From positions 1 to 64,000 of the forward strand of contig CAXUDP010000007.1 in the NCBI GenBank assembly GCA_964249735.1: 64,000 nucleotides of DNA. Direction: 5' to 3'. The notes under the pieces are model-generated. The model made no database searches, had not been told where the DNA came from, and saw only the letters and a list, made by a program, of their open reading frames with translations. Positions 8,035-17,176 of the stretch are shown here, one piece after another (positions within the stretch are counted from its first letter, which is position 1; every line of letters starts with the position of its first letter). Source of the stretch: Lichenicola sp964249735. GTDB taxonomy: Bacteria > Pseudomonadota > Alphaproteobacteria > Acetobacterales > Acetobacteraceae. A program made the translations under genes and the position numbers.

Positions 8035-9156
8035 ATGACGGAACCCGGCCAGCCGGGCGGCACAATTCCCCATCGGGAGGTCGGCCGCAGGACCCTGTTG
8101 CTGGCGCTGCCCGCCCTCGCCGCCACGCTCCGGACCGCCCGGGCCGCGCCGGACCCCGGGCCGATGGCAGGGGTGGCGCCGGAGCAGGGGCCGTCCTCCC
8201 TACGCAATCCCGCCCTTCTGGTCGCAGGACCGCCCGACGCGGCGCCCGGACGTTGGGCCCGGCTGCTTGCGCCACGGCTCGCCAGCGCGCTGCAGGCAGG
8301 GGCTGCGCTGCCGGTGTCCGCCACCGGCGGCCGCGACGGTGTCACCGGCGCCAACGCGTTCGAGGCGCTGACCGCGCAGGACGGCTCCACCGCGATGCTG
8401 GTGCCGGGTGCCGCGGCCATCGCCTGGCTCGCCGGCGACCCGCGCGTGCACTTCGATGCCAGCCGCTGGGTGCCGGCGCTGGCCGGCCTGTCCTCAGGCG
8501 TGGTGGTCGCCCGGCTCGGCGCTGCGGCGTCGCTGGCTGGCCGGAGGCTGCGCACCGCCGCCTCCACCGCGACCGGCGCCGAGCTGCCGGCGCTGCTCGG
8601 GCTGTCCATGCTGTCGGTGGATCCGTCGCCGGTGTTCGGCCTGTCCGAGCCGCAGGATGCGGAAGCGGCGCTTCGCGACGGCCGGGTCGACGCGATCTTC
8701 CTCGGCGGCCACGACGTGCCGGAACGTCTGCGGACGCTGGGCGGGCTGGGCTTCGTCCCGGTGTTCTCGCTGGGCGGCAGCGACGAGGACAGCCTGGCGG
8801 CCGATCCCGCTCTGGACGGGGTGCCGGCCTTTGCCGAAAGGTACCGGCAGCAGTTCGGCCGTCCTCCGGCCGGCCCGCTGTTCGCCGCCTGGCGTGCCAT
8901 CGCCGCCGCGGCACGCCTCGACGTCGCCCTGGTGCTGCCGCTGCTGGCGCCGGCCTCGCTGGTCGCGCGCTGGCGCAGCGCCTGCGAGACCGCGCTGTCC
9001 GACCTGGGACTGGTCAGCGCCGCGCGCACGGCGCAGGTCGATGCGGTTCCCGCGCCGGGCTGCGTGCAGGCGCTGGCGCGGATCAACGCCGACGAGACTG
9101 CCCAGCTCAGCCTGCGCCGCTGGATCGCCGCCCGGCCGAACTGGCGCCCGACCTGA
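8035..9156 (+). CDS. Tat-exported TctC-like solute-binding protein (putative)
   Basis: 373 residues. The N-terminus carries a twin-arginine export signal (GRRTLLLALPALAATLRTARA) and the rest is a soluble periplasmic domain. Segments such as FGLSEPQDAEAALRDGRVDA followed by IFLGGHDVPERL, with a pattern of alternating strands and helices, resemble the tripartite tricarboxylate (TctC/Bug) binding fold. No TctA or TctB membrane genes are nearby, as is common for orphan Bug proteins. Assignment to the fold is tentative and no ligand is proposed. The start could be GTG at 8029. It converges on the GGDEF-EAL gene with a 12 bp gap. Confidence 0.6.
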   Translation: MTEPGQPGGTIPHREVGRRTLLLALPALAATLRTARAAPDPGPMAGVAPEQGPSSLRNPALLVAGPPDAAPGRWARLLAPRLASALQAGAALPVSATGGRDGVTGANAFEALTAQDGSTAMLVPGAAAIAWLAGDPRVHFDASRWVPALAGLSSGVVVARLGAAASLAGRRLRTAASTATGAELPALLGLSMLSVDPSPVFGLSEPQDAEAALRDGRVDAIFLGGHDVPERLRTLGGLGFVPVFSLGGSDEDSLAADPALDGVPAFAERYRQQFGRPPAGPLFAAWRAIAAAARLDVALVLPLLAPASLVARWRSACETALSDLGLVSAARTAQVDAVPAPGCVQALARINADETAQLSLRRWIAARPNWRPT

Positions 9157-9168
9157 CCTGATGGTGCC

Positions 9169-11403
9169 TTACACGGTCGCCTCGGCTGCCGGTTCGGCCA
9201 GCAGCACGTCGAGCTCGTGTCCGCAGACTGGCCTGGAGAACAGGTAGCCCTGCAGCCCGCTGCAGCCGGCGGTCGACATCAGCCGCATCTGCTCAGGGGT
9301 CTCGATGCCCTCTGCCGTCACTGTCACCCCGATCGCCTGGCCCAGGATGACGATGCAGGCGGCCAGCGCCAGCGCCTCGGGATCGGAGGTGATGTTCTCG
9401 ATGAACGAGCGGTCGATCTTGATCTTGTCGACGTGCAGCCGGCGCAGGTAGCTCAGGCTCGAATAGCCGACGCCGAAATCGTCGAGCGCGATCCGGAAGC
9501 CGGACTGCCGCAGCTGGTCGAGCGTGGTCTGCGTGACCTCGTCGTTGCCCAGCAGCACGCCCTCGGTGATCTCCAGTTCGATCTGCTGCGGCGCCACGCC
9601 CGCCGCCAGCACCGTCCTCGCCACCGTCTGCGCGAAGCCGGGGGTCTGGAGCTGCACCGGCGACAGGTTGACCGACAGGAACAGGTCGGGACGGCGCCGT
9701 GCGACTGCAACCGCGTCGGACAGCACGAACGCGCCCAGCTGGCGGATCAGCCCGGTCTCCTCGGCGACGCCGACGAACTCCTGCGCCGGAACCAGCTCGC
9801 CGTCGTGGCGGCGCCAGCGGGCCAGGGCCTCGAAGCCGATGATCCGGCAGCTGCCGACGCTGACCTGGGGCTGGTAGCAGACGAACAGGCCATCGCGCGT
9901 CAGCAGCGCCTGGCGCAGCTCGTCCTCCAGCATCGTGCGCCGCCGCAGCTTGCGGTCCAAATCGACGGAGAAGCAGCACCGGCAGTTCCGCCCGTCCGCC
10001 TTGGCTTGGTAGAGCGCGATGTCGGCACGCCGGTGCAGATCCTGCACCGCCTTGCCGTCCAGCCCCGCCTCCAGGGCGACGCCGATGCTGATGCCGACAT
10101 GGGTCTCGCTGCCGCCGACGCGGAACGGCACCGCCATCACCTCGAACAGCCGGTCGCAGATGCGCTCGACCTGTTCCGCGCCGTCCAGCACGTCGACCAG
10201 CACCGCGAACTCGTCGCCGCCGAGACGCGCCACCATGTCCATCGGCCGGAACACCTCGCGCAGCCGCTGCCCGAACGCGCGCAGCAGGGCGTCGCCGGCC
10301 TGGTGGCCCAGCATGTCGTTGACCTGCTTGAACCGGTCCAGGTCGATCATGAACAACCCGGCATGCCCGGTACCGACCTCCGGCGACACGCATTCGCGCA
10401 GCCGGCGGTCGAACAGCACGCGGTTGGGCAGCCCGGTCAGCGAGTCGTGTTCGGCCAGGTGCCGGACGTTGGCCTCGTTCTCCAGCAGCTCGCGCACCGA
10501 CCGCTCCTGCGCCAGGCTGATCCTCCAGAACGAGCGCAGCAGCAGGCTCACGGCCGCGAACAGGACGATCGCGAGGAGCAGCGCCATCGGCACCAGCAGG
10601 CCCAGGATCCGGCGTCCCGGAAGCTCGGGCCGCCACATGACCCAGCCGACCGGACGGCCCAGCGGGTCGTGCAGCGCCAGGGCGTGCTCCTTCGCACGCA
10701 GCGCGCCCATGCCCGAGAAGCGCGCGCCGTCGAGCGCGTAGCGGCGGAAGATGCCGGCGAGGTAGGCCCCGTCGAACCGCTTCATGTCGACCAGCACGTC
10801 GTCGGACGCGCCGCCCGGCCGCGGCACGCGGACGAGCACGGCGCTGACCGCCATCGGCTGGCCTCCGACGAGCATGATCCCGCCGAGATGGGGCATGTCG
10901 GCGGCACGATCGGGACCCGGCTCCGGTCCGGCCTCGCGCCTGAGCAGCCGGACCAGCGGCAGCACGTCGGTCGCGACCGCGCCAAAGGCGTCGCTGCCGG
11001 CGCGCCGCCCCGACACGCTGGCATAGACCGGCCGGTCGGTGCCGCCGAGGACGAAGACCATCTGGTGGTCGAACATCATGTAGAGCCAGACACCGGTGAA
11101 CCGGTCGAGCCATCCGGGATCGTGCACCGGCCGGGCCAGTTCCTCGGCAAAGGCGGGCCAGGCGGCGACGCTGCGCTGCTGGAGGGCGAGGTCCTCGAGG
11201 GTGTCGGCGATCGAACTGCGGGCAATGCGCGTCTGCCGCTCGGCCGACACCTCGTTCGCCTGGTGCGCCGTCCAGTAGAGCCCGAAGCCGCCTGCGACCA
11301 GGACGAACAGGATGACGACCAGCGTCGGCGCCACGACATGGCGGATGAAGTGGGCCCGGACGTCGGAGGGTTGCACGGCTGGCTCGGACATCTGGACGAC
11401 CAT
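9169..11403 (-). CDS. CHASE4-like sensor, GGDEF and EAL domain protein
   Basis: 744 residues anchored in the inner membrane. TM1 spans about 23-44, a periplasmic CHASE4-like sensor about 45-262, TM2 about 264-290, then GGDEF and EAL domains. The cyclase motif GGDEF (395-399) is intact, with an RxxD inhibitory site (RPMD, 386-389) exactly five residues before it. The phosphodiesterase half keeps EAL (525-527), DDFGVGYSSLSYLRRL, KIDRSFI and AEGIET. Both making and degrading cyclic-di-GMP look possible. The start has GGAA six bases upstream; ATG at 11391 is an alternative. It stands alone, convergent with the binding-protein gene. Confidence 0.92.
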   Translation of the reverse strand: MVVQMSEPAVQPSDVRAHFIRHVVAPTLVVILFVLVAGGFGLYWTAHQANEVSAERQTRIARSSIADTLEDLALQQRSVAAWPAFAEELARPVHDPGWLDRFTGVWLYMMFDHQMVFVLGGTDRPVYASVSGRRAGSDAFGAVATDVLPLVRLLRREAGPEPGPDRAADMPHLGGIMLVGGQPMAVSAVLVRVPRPGGASDDVLVDMKRFDGAYLAGIFRRYALDGARFSGMGALRAKEHALALHDPLGRPVGWVMWRPELPGRRILGLLVPMALLLAIVLFAAVSLLLRSFWRISLAQERSVRELLENEANVRHLAEHDSLTGLPNRVLFDRRLRECVSPEVGTGHAGLFMIDLDRFKQVNDMLGHQAGDALLRAFGQRLREVFRPMDMVARLGGDEFAVLVDVLDGAEQVERICDRLFEVMAVPFRVGGSETHVGISIGVALEAGLDGKAVQDLHRRADIALYQAKADGRNCRCCFSVDLDRKLRRRTMLEDELRQALLTRDGLFVCYQPQVSVGSCRIIGFEALARWRRHDGELVPAQEFVGVAEETGLIRQLGAFVLSDAVAVARRRPDLFLSVNLSPVQLQTPGFAQTVARTVLAAGVAPQQIELEITEGVLLGNDEVTQTTLDQLRQSGFRIALDDFGVGYSSLSYLRRLHVDKIKIDRSFIENITSDPEALALAACIVILGQAIGVTVTAEGIETPEQMRLMSTAGCSGLQGYLFSRPVCGHELDVLLAEPAAEATV

Positions 11404-11589
11404 ATCCCGTTCCGGCCTCCGCACGACTAACAAAATGTAGTCTGATGCGCCATCGACACGATCGCACCCCATGCCGCATCTCAATTCCTGTATTCGTCGC
11501 CGACAGGGATCCTGTCGGCCCTGCTGGCCAGCCGGCGGGTTGTCTCGTAATCCGGCGGTTCCGGCGACCGCCGCCGGATGGAGGTGTCC

Positions 11590-12873
11590 ATGTCGACGTC
11601 GCCTGTTCCCCGCCGGCGCTGGAGCATCGGCCTGCTGCTCGGCTCGGGGGTGCTGATCAACTATCTCGACCGGATCAGCCTGTCGGTCGCAGCCCCCCAG
11701 CTGCATGAAAGCTTCGGCCTGACGCAGGTCCAGCAGGGCTGGCTGCTGAGCGGGTTCTTCTGGTCGTACGCGCTGCTGCAGATCCCGACCGGGCTGGTGC
11801 TCGACCGGTTCGGGGTGACGCGGGTGAACCGCATCAGCACCCTGCTCTGGGGCATCGCCTCGGTCGGCACCGCCTTCGTCAGCGGCTTCGCCGGGATCAT
11901 GATCGCGCGGATCGTGCTCGGCATCGCAGAGGCGCCGGGGTTCCCGGCGAGCGCCAAGGCGACCGGTACCTGGTTCCCGCGCCAGGAGCGGGCGCTGGCG
12001 ACGGCGCTGTTCGATGCGGCCGCGAAGTTCTCCAACGTGATCGGCGTGCCGCTGGTCGGGCTGGCGGTGGTTCGGCTTGGCTGGCGCTGGGGCTTCGGCA
12101 TCACCGGCCTGCTCAGCCTGTGCTACTTCGCGGCCTTCGTGCTGATCTACCGCGACCCAAGCCAGGACCGGCGGCTGAGCTGGGCGGAACACGAGTACAT
12201 CGTCGCCGGCGGTGCCACCCCGGAAGGTCCGGCGCCCGGCGGCGGACCCAGGCTGCTCGGCGCGCTGCTGCGCCAACGCAAGGTGTGGGGGCTGTCGATC
12301 GGCTTCGCCGCCTACGGCTACTCGTTCTACCTGTTCCTGACCTGGCTGCCGAACTACCTGGTCCAGAGCATGCACATGAGCATCCTGAAGTCGGCCGGCT
12401 TCGCCGCGATCCCGTGGGCCTGCGCCACCGTGTCCGACCTCGTGGTGGGCGGCTGGCTGATCGATCACCTGATCGGGCGCGGCGGCGACGAGACGGTTGT
12501 GCGCAAGACGGTGCTGGTGATCGGCATGCTGTTCGGCCTGGCGGTGTTCGGCGCCACCCTCACCCACGATCCCGGCTGGGCGATCGCCTGGATCTCGGTC
12601 GCCCTGTCCGGCCTCGCGGCCGCGGCGCCGGTGGGCTGGTCGATCCCGTCGCTGATCGCGCCGCAGGGCGGCACCGCCACCATCGGCAGCATCATGAACT
12701 TCGGCAACAACATGATGGGCGTGGTGGCACCGGTAGCGACCGGCTACGCGATCTCGCTGTCCGGTTCCTACACGCTGAGCTTCGGGATCGCCGGGATCGT
12801 GCTGCTGATCGGGATCGTGTCCTATGTGTTCGTGCTGGGCCGGCTCGAGCCGATCGTCCTGCCGGGACGCTGA
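11590..12873 (+). CDS. MFS transporter, anion:cation symporter type
   Basis: 427 residues with about twelve membrane helices. The first helix region INYLDRISLSVAAPQL and the loop motif LLQIPTGLVLDRFGVTRVNR are characteristic of the ACS family, which imports sugar acids such as glucarate, galactonate and hexuronates by proton symport. The start is fixed by a strong GGAGG five bases upstream, rather than the in-frame ATG at 11578. A GC hairpin (11552-11570) lies in the leader. It converges on an FAH-family enzyme with only a 3 bp gap, and the two may serve the same sugar-acid pathway. The substrate is not proven. Confidence 0.88.
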   Translation: MSTSPVPRRRWSIGLLLGSGVLINYLDRISLSVAAPQLHESFGLTQVQQGWLLSGFFWSYALLQIPTGLVLDRFGVTRVNRISTLLWGIASVGTAFVSGFAGIMIARIVLGIAEAPGFPASAKATGTWFPRQERALATALFDAAAKFSNVIGVPLVGLAVVRLGWRWGFGITGLLSLCYFAAFVLIYRDPSQDRRLSWAEHEYIVAGGATPEGPAPGGGPRLLGALLRQRKVWGLSIGFAAYGYSFYLFLTWLPNYLVQSMHMSILKSAGFAAIPWACATVSDLVVGGWLIDHLIGRGGDETVVRKTVLVIGMLFGLAVFGATLTHDPGWAIAWISVALSGLAAAAPVGWSIPSLIAPQGGTATIGSIMNFGNNMMGVVAPVATGYAISLSGSYTLSFGIAGIVLLIGIVSYVFVLGRLEPIVLPGR

Positions 12874-12876
12874 CGG

Positions 12877-14034
12877 CTACAGCAGGCCGCGCCCGGCCAG
12901 GTTGCGCATCAGCGCGCCGATGCCGAAGCGCCAGGGCGGCGCGTCCTGGGAGTGCGTCACCCGGTTGACCAGACGGCCGAGCCCGGGTGCCGCGATCTCC
13001 ACCTGGTCGCCGAGCTTGTGGGTGAAGCCGCCGCCTGGCGTGTCGCGGTCCTGCACCGGCGCGAACAGCGTGCCGAGGAACAGCATGAACCCGTCGGGAT
13101 ACTGGTGATGCGCGCCGATCGTCTGCGCCACCAGATCCTCCGGGTCACGGCTGATCTCGCGCATCGAGCTGTGGCCGTGCAGCACGAAGCCGTCGTCGGC
13201 ACCGGTCACGGTCAGGTCCAGCGCCAGGCCGCGCACCTGGTCGAGCCCGAAGCCGGCATCGAACAGGCGCAGGAACGGACCGATGGCGCAGGACGCGTTG
13301 TTGTCCTTGGCCTTGCCGAGCAGCAGTGCGCTGCGGCCCTCGACGTCGCGCAGGTTGACGTCGTTGCCGAGCGTGGCGCCGCGGATCCGCCCCTGGCTGT
13401 CTACCGCCAGCACCACCTCCGGCTCCGGGTTGTTCCAGGACGACGAGGCCAGGATGCCGATCGCGGCGCCGGCGCCCACCGCCGACAGCACCGGGGCCTT
13501 GGTGAACACCTCCGCGTCCGGGCCGATGCCGACCTCCAGGTATTGCGACCAGATGCCCTCCCGGATCAGCACCCGCTTGGCTTGCATCGCTTCCGGCGAG
13601 CCGGGGCGGAGGGCGTCGAGCCGGCTGCCAATGGCCTCGGCCAGCTGGGTGCGCAGCAGCGCCGCCTGGGCCGGATCGCCCTTGGCGCGCTCCTCGATCA
13701 CCCGCTCGACCATGCTGCCGGCGAAGGTCACGCCGCAGGCCTTGATCGCCTGCAGGTCGCAGGGCGCCAGCAGGTAGGGGCCGCTGCCGGCCGCCGCCGT
13801 GCCGAGGCTGCAGGCGATCACCTCATCAGCGTCCCAGGAGCGGGTGTCGGGCACGGCGGAAGCGGCGCCGGCCGGATCGTCGCGTTCCAGCAGCGCCGAC
13901 AGGGTGGGACCGGCCGCCGTGACGTCCACCAGGCGGCTGCCGCGCAGCTGCACCAGGCAGGGGCCGCCGACCTCCGGGTCCTGGACCCGGCCGAGCAGGA
14001 TGGCGGAACCGGCATCGTCGGGAAGCAGCGTCAT
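12877..14034 (-). CDS. Fumarylacetoacetate hydrolase family enzyme
   Basis: 385 residues. The C-terminal FAH catalytic fold is clear: YLEVGIGPDAEVFTKAPVLS, NNPEPEVVLAVDSQGRIRGA, TLGNDVNLRDVEGRSALLLG and the metal-binding GHSSM/ISRDPEDL segment. Members of this long FAH subgroup act on 2-keto-3-deoxy sugar acids or related diketo acids (dehydratases or hydrolases) rather than on fumarylacetoacetate. The neighbouring sugar-acid MFS transporter supports that reading. The start is the first ATG compatible with the domain, after a GGAGG. The precise substrate is inferred only by context. Confidence 0.82.
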   Translation of the reverse strand: MTLLPDDAGSAILLGRVQDPEVGGPCLVQLRGSRLVDVTAAGPTLSALLERDDPAGAASAVPDTRSWDADEVIACSLGTAAAGSGPYLLAPCDLQAIKACGVTFAGSMVERVIEERAKGDPAQAALLRTQLAEAIGSRLDALRPGSPEAMQAKRVLIREGIWSQYLEVGIGPDAEVFTKAPVLSAVGAGAAIGILASSSWNNPEPEVVLAVDSQGRIRGATLGNDVNLRDVEGRSALLLGKAKDNNASCAIGPFLRLFDAGFGLDQVRGLALDLTVTGADDGFVLHGHSSMREISRDPEDLVAQTIGAHHQYPDGFMLFLGTLFAPVQDRDTPGGGFTHKLGDQVEIAAPGLGRLVNRVTHSQDAPPWRFGIGALMRNLAGRGLL

Positions 14035-14069
14035 GATGGGAGGGCCTCCGCCAGTCGAACGCCCTTCTC

Positions 14070-14711
14070 CTACCATCGTGCCAGCACCGGCAGAAGCAGG
14101 CGCGAAGACACGGCGATGCACAGGCAGGCCAGCATGTACCAGAAGGCGATGTAGAGCGGGTCGTCCGACGGGCAGGCGAACACGAACACGAACGCGCCCC
14201 AGGCCGCGGCGGCGATGCCCACGCTCCAGGCGGTGCCGGAATGGTCGGTGGGCGCGCCGCGACGCATGAGGACCGCGAGCCCGATCACCGCCGGCAGCGC
14301 CAGCAGCACCATCTTGGTGAGGCATTGCACGCCGTGCGGCCAGTCGAGCCGCGCTGCCAGCGAGGCCCAGCCGGCGCTGCCCGCGTCGAGCCCCCAGCCG
14401 ATGGCGAGGCAGGCGACCACGATCGCCAGCACCCAGCGGATCCCCCGCCGCGGCGATCCGGCCGGGTGGAACGAGATCACCGAGGCCACCCCGCTGACGC
14501 CGGCAATCAGCCCGAGGCTGGTCAGCTTCCACCAGAAGCTCGGGTGGTGCATCGCCGCCGGCATGTCCGGCCGCATCGCGCCCATCAGCAGGAACAGCAC
14601 CAGCTCCAGCAGGCAGATGCCGCCCACGAGCAGGCCGTCGCGCCCGTCGGTGCGCGGCCGCACCGGCCTGAGGTCTGCGGCCAGGCGGTCGATCAGGGAT
14701 TTATCCGGCAT
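14070..14711 (-). CDS. nrsF: NrsF family anti-sigma factor (DUF1109)
   Basis: 213 residues with six predicted membrane helices, beginning MPDKSLIDRLAADLRPVRP. The cytoplasmic N-terminus plus six-helix bundle is the pattern of NrsF/DUF1109 proteins, membrane anti-sigma factors that hold an ECF sigma factor until stress. The family relies on cysteines in some members; here several cysteines lie in or near membrane segments (GVQCLTK, VFACPSDDP, LACLCIAV). Its start overlaps the 3' end of the sigma gene by 11 bp, so the two are translationally coupled. Confidence 0.88.
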   Translation of the reverse strand: MPDKSLIDRLAADLRPVRPRTDGRDGLLVGGICLLELVLFLLMGAMRPDMPAAMHHPSFWWKLTSLGLIAGVSGVASVISFHPAGSPRRGIRWVLAIVVACLAIGWGLDAGSAGWASLAARLDWPHGVQCLTKMVLLALPAVIGLAVLMRRGAPTDHSGTAWSVGIAAAAWGAFVFVFACPSDDPLYIAFWYMLACLCIAVSSRLLLPVLARW

Positions 14712-15231
14712 CTTTGCGGTCCTGGATCATCGCGCTCAACCGGCCAAGGCCGCGATGGATGTTGACCTTCACCAGCGACATCGTCTGCCCGGTCCGGCGG
14801 GACGCTTCCAGGATGCTGAGACCCTGCAGCTTGACCAGGCGGATGACGTCGGCCTGGGCCGGCTTGAGCTCGGCCAGAAGGCGTTCGAGCGACACGGCGC
14901 TGGACACCGCGTCCTCGTGGCCGGCGACGGAAAGGTTCTCGTCCAGCTCCTCGGTGGGATGAGACTTCATGGCGCGCAACCGGTCGATCCACTTGTAGCG
15001 GGCGATGGCACCCAGCCAGGCGCCGAACGGCCGGGCCGGATCAAAGGTGTGCCGCTTCTCATGCACGGCAAGCAGCGTGTCCTGCACAGCGTCGTCGACC
15101 ATCGCCGGCGGCAGCCGACGGAGGTAGTAGCGGCGCAGCCAGGCGCCGACCTCGGCGAGCAGGCGGCGGTAGCTGTCTGCATCGCCGGCCTGGGCCGCCT
15201 GCATCATCCTGTCCCAATCGGGCTCGGCCAC
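14701..15231 (-). CDS. ECF RNA polymerase sigma factor (SigF/NrsF-linked type)
   Basis: About 176 residues. Region 2 is seen in LLAEVGAWLRRYYLRRLP, VDDAVQDTLLAVHEKRHTF and ARYKWIDRLRAMKSH, and region 4 in LLAELKPAQADVIRLVKLQG, SILEASRRTGQTMSLVKVNI. The start is uncertain: GTG at 15231 gives a normal-length protein, while GTG at 15348 would add 39 unusual residues but leaves a short leader from the promoter at 15381-15406. It is paired with NrsF and divergent from a cytochrome b/Mo-oxidoreductase pair. Its own promoter and the divergent one carry identical GTAACC/CGAA elements, so it probably regulates itself and its neighbours. Confidence 0.9.
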   Translation of the reverse strand: MAEPDWDRMMQAAQAGDADSYRRLLAEVGAWLRRYYLRRLPPAMVDDAVQDTLLAVHEKRHTFDPARPFGAWLGAIARYKWIDRLRAMKSHPTEELDENLSVAGHEDAVSSAVSLERLLAELKPAQADVIRLVKLQGLSILEASRRTGQTMSLVKVNIHRGLGRLSAMIQDRKDAG

Positions 15232-15380
15232 GCGGATCCCCGTCGATGCTGCTCCCGCCGGTCGCGAGCCATCCTGCCGTGCCAGGATAGGCCGCCCGGC
15301 TGCCGGGCGCGAGCGTCCGGATCGAAGTCCCGCTTCCAGGCTGCGCACATGTCCCGATCCATCGCGGCTGCATGAGCCTG

Positions 15381-15406
15381 TTCGGCCGTGCGGTGCGAAC
15401 GGTTAC
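15381..15406 (-). promoter_or_regulatory. ECF promoter of the sigma/nrsF operon
   Basis: On the minus strand GTAACC (15401-15406), 16 bases, CGAA (15381-15384). It is identical in both boxes and spacing to the divergent promoter at 15428-15453. The motif matches what I recall for Caulobacter SigF-type promoters, so autoregulation is inferred. Confidence 0.75.
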
Positions 15407-15427
15407 AGCGGAACGGAAGGCGGCGAT

Positions 15428-15453
15428 GTAACCGCCGGCCTCCCTTCCTCGAA
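15428..15453 (+). promoter_or_regulatory. ECF promoter of the cytochrome b/Mo-oxidoreductase pair
   Basis: GTAACC (15428-15433), 16 bases, CGAA (15450-15453). A start site about seven bases on would give a leader of 10-20 nt to the gene at 15471/15480. It is a perfect match to the sigma operon promoter on the other strand. Confidence 0.78.
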
Positions 15454-15470
15454 CGAGCCACCGAACGGGG

Positions 15471-16124
15471 ATGGCTTTCATGACGAGAACTAAACCGAGC
15501 ACGAGCACGGCACCGAAAGCGCATCCGGCGGCAGTGCGCCTGACGCACTGGATCGCTGCCGCCTCGGTGATCTGCATGATCATGAGCGGCTGGCAGATCT
15601 ACAACGCGTCGCCGATCCTGTTCTTCACCTTTCCGGCCTGGGCGACGCTCGGTGGCTGGCTCGGCGGCGCGCTCGCCTGGCACTTCGCCGCCATGTGGAC
15701 CCTGTTCGGCGCCGGCCTGGTCTACCTGGCCTATGGCGTCGGCAGCGGACATTTCCGACGCGACATTCGCCCGCCCGGACCGCGCGCGGTGCTGCGCGAC
15801 GCCGGCGCCGCCCTGCGGCTGCGCCTTCCCCATCGCGAAGGGCACTACAACGCGGTGCAGCGCCTGCTCTACGCCGGCGTGCTGGTGGTGGCGGTGCTGG
15901 TGGTCGCGACCGGGCTGTCGATCTGGAAGCCGGTGCAGCTCGGATGGCTGACCTGGTGCTTCGGCGGCTACGATCTCGCGCGCCGGATCCACTTCGCCCT
16001 GATGACTGCAATCGTGGGCTTCCTGGCAGTGCATCTGCTGCTGGTGGCGCTCGTGCCCTCGACGTTGCGCAGCATGATCACCGGCGGACGCCTCGCGCCA
16101 CGCGAAACCGGAGACCGGGCATGA
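15471..16124 (+). CDS. Membrane cytochrome b subunit (b561-like/hydrogenase b-type)
   Basis: 217 residues with four to five membrane helices. Likely heme ligands are His26 in RLTHWIAAASV, a histidine in WHFAAMW, and RIHFALMTAIVGFLAVH near the end. The pattern fits di-heme b-type membrane subunits that pass electrons between quinones and a periplasmic enzyme. The following gene encodes a molybdopterin protein and overlaps it by ATGA, so the pair resembles MsrPQ-like or sulfite-oxidase-like systems. A start at 15480 (MTRTKPS) has the better ribosome site. It is transcribed from an ECF-type promoter. Confidence 0.85.
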   Translation: MAFMTRTKPSTSTAPKAHPAAVRLTHWIAAASVICMIMSGWQIYNASPILFFTFPAWATLGGWLGGALAWHFAAMWTLFGAGLVYLAYGVGSGHFRRDIRPPGPRAVLRDAGAALRLRLPHREGHYNAVQRLLYAGVLVVAVLVVATGLSIWKPVQLGWLTWCFGGYDLARRIHFALMTAIVGFLAVHLLLVALVPSTLRSMITGGRLAPRETGDRA

Positions 16125-16876
16125 GCGCGACCAGGCAGCGTCCGGGACACGACGCGGTGCGCCCGGAGCTTCTCAGGATCGAGCGGCGCCTGATGCTTCG
16201 CGGCGCGTTGTCGCTGGGCGCGCTGTCGATGCTGACCGGATGCAACGTCGACGATGGGGATGCGGTGGACAAAGCGCTGGCCGCGGTAGGGCGCTTCAAC
16301 GACCGGGTGCAGGCGGCCCTGTTCGACAGCAGCCGGCTGGCCGCCACGTTCCCGCCGAGCGCCATCACCAAGCCGTTCCCGTTCAACGCGTATTACGGCA
16401 TGGACGACATACGCACGGTCGACGCGTCGGCCTGGCGGCTGGAGCTGTCCGGCCTGATCGCCGACCGAAGGCCGTGGTCGCTCGCCATGCTGCGGCAGCT
16501 GCCGCAGCAGAGCCAGATCACCCGGCACATCTGCGTGGAAGGCTGGAGCGCGATCGGGCAATGGTCGGGCGTGCCGTTCTCGATCTTCCTGCGCCGGATC
16601 GGCGCGGATCTGCGCGCCCGCTATATCGGCTTCAGGTGCTTCGACGACTACTTCACCAGCATCGACATGGCGACGGCGCTGCATCCGCAGACAATCATGG
16701 CACTGAACTACGGCGACGAACCGCTCCCCCCGGCCTATGGCGCGCCGATGAAGCTGCGCATGCCGACCAAGCTCGGCTACAAGAACCCGAAATACATCGC
16801 CGCCATCACTGTCACCAACCGCAACCCGGGAGGCTACTGGGAGAACCAGGGCTACAACTGGTTCGGCGGGTCATGA
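16121..16876 (+). CDS. Molybdopterin-dependent oxidoreductase (sulfite oxidase fold), exported
   Basis: 251 residues. The N-terminus has basic residues (IERRLMLRGALSLGALSML) and a lipobox-like LTGC (38-41), so it is probably exported and may be lipid-anchored. The catalytic domain keeps the molybdenum-ligand cysteine Cys138 in ITRHICVEGWSAIGQW, as in the sulfite oxidase/MsrP fold, and ends KLGYKNPKYIAAITVTN and WENQGYNWFGGS, typical of this subfamily. It is translationally coupled to the cytochrome b subunit (ATGA). A role in reducing oxidised periplasmic proteins or small oxides is plausible but inferred. Confidence 0.87.
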   Translation: MSATRQRPGHDAVRPELLRIERRLMLRGALSLGALSMLTGCNVDDGDAVDKALAAVGRFNDRVQAALFDSSRLAATFPPSAITKPFPFNAYYGMDDIRTVDASAWRLELSGLIADRRPWSLAMLRQLPQQSQITRHICVEGWSAIGQWSGVPFSIFLRRIGADLRARYIGFRCFDDYFTSIDMATALHPQTIMALNYGDEPLPPAYGAPMKLRMPTKLGYKNPKYIAAITVTNRNPGGYWENQGYNWFGGS

Positions 16877-17176
16877 GGACCGATCGACCATTGCATGCGC
16901 AGCCCGGGCGCAAGTCGGCGGACATGGAAGCGAACGTCGGACGCACAGTGGCTGGACGCCATAATTGACCGCGATCAGGTCGGCCGCCCGGCCGCACGAA
17001 AATAGGTAGCACCTGCAACTCCCTTCGGCCGTCACGTCGGCTGCCGTCGAGGGCGGCAGGACGCTGGCGATTGTCAACAAGCTGAGACAGGCGCTTCTCG
17101 CCGGCGAGGATGTCCTTCGTGGGTTGCGGCCGGACGACCGAAACGGCAGCATCCGGTCGCGTAACGACAGGACAGG
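16877..17176. other. Intergenic, no gene seen
   Basis: 300 bases between the Mo-oxidoreductase and the decayed hydrolase. Short open frames exist on both strands but none resembles a protein family or has a ribosome site. No convincing promoter or hairpin was found. Confidence 0.5.
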
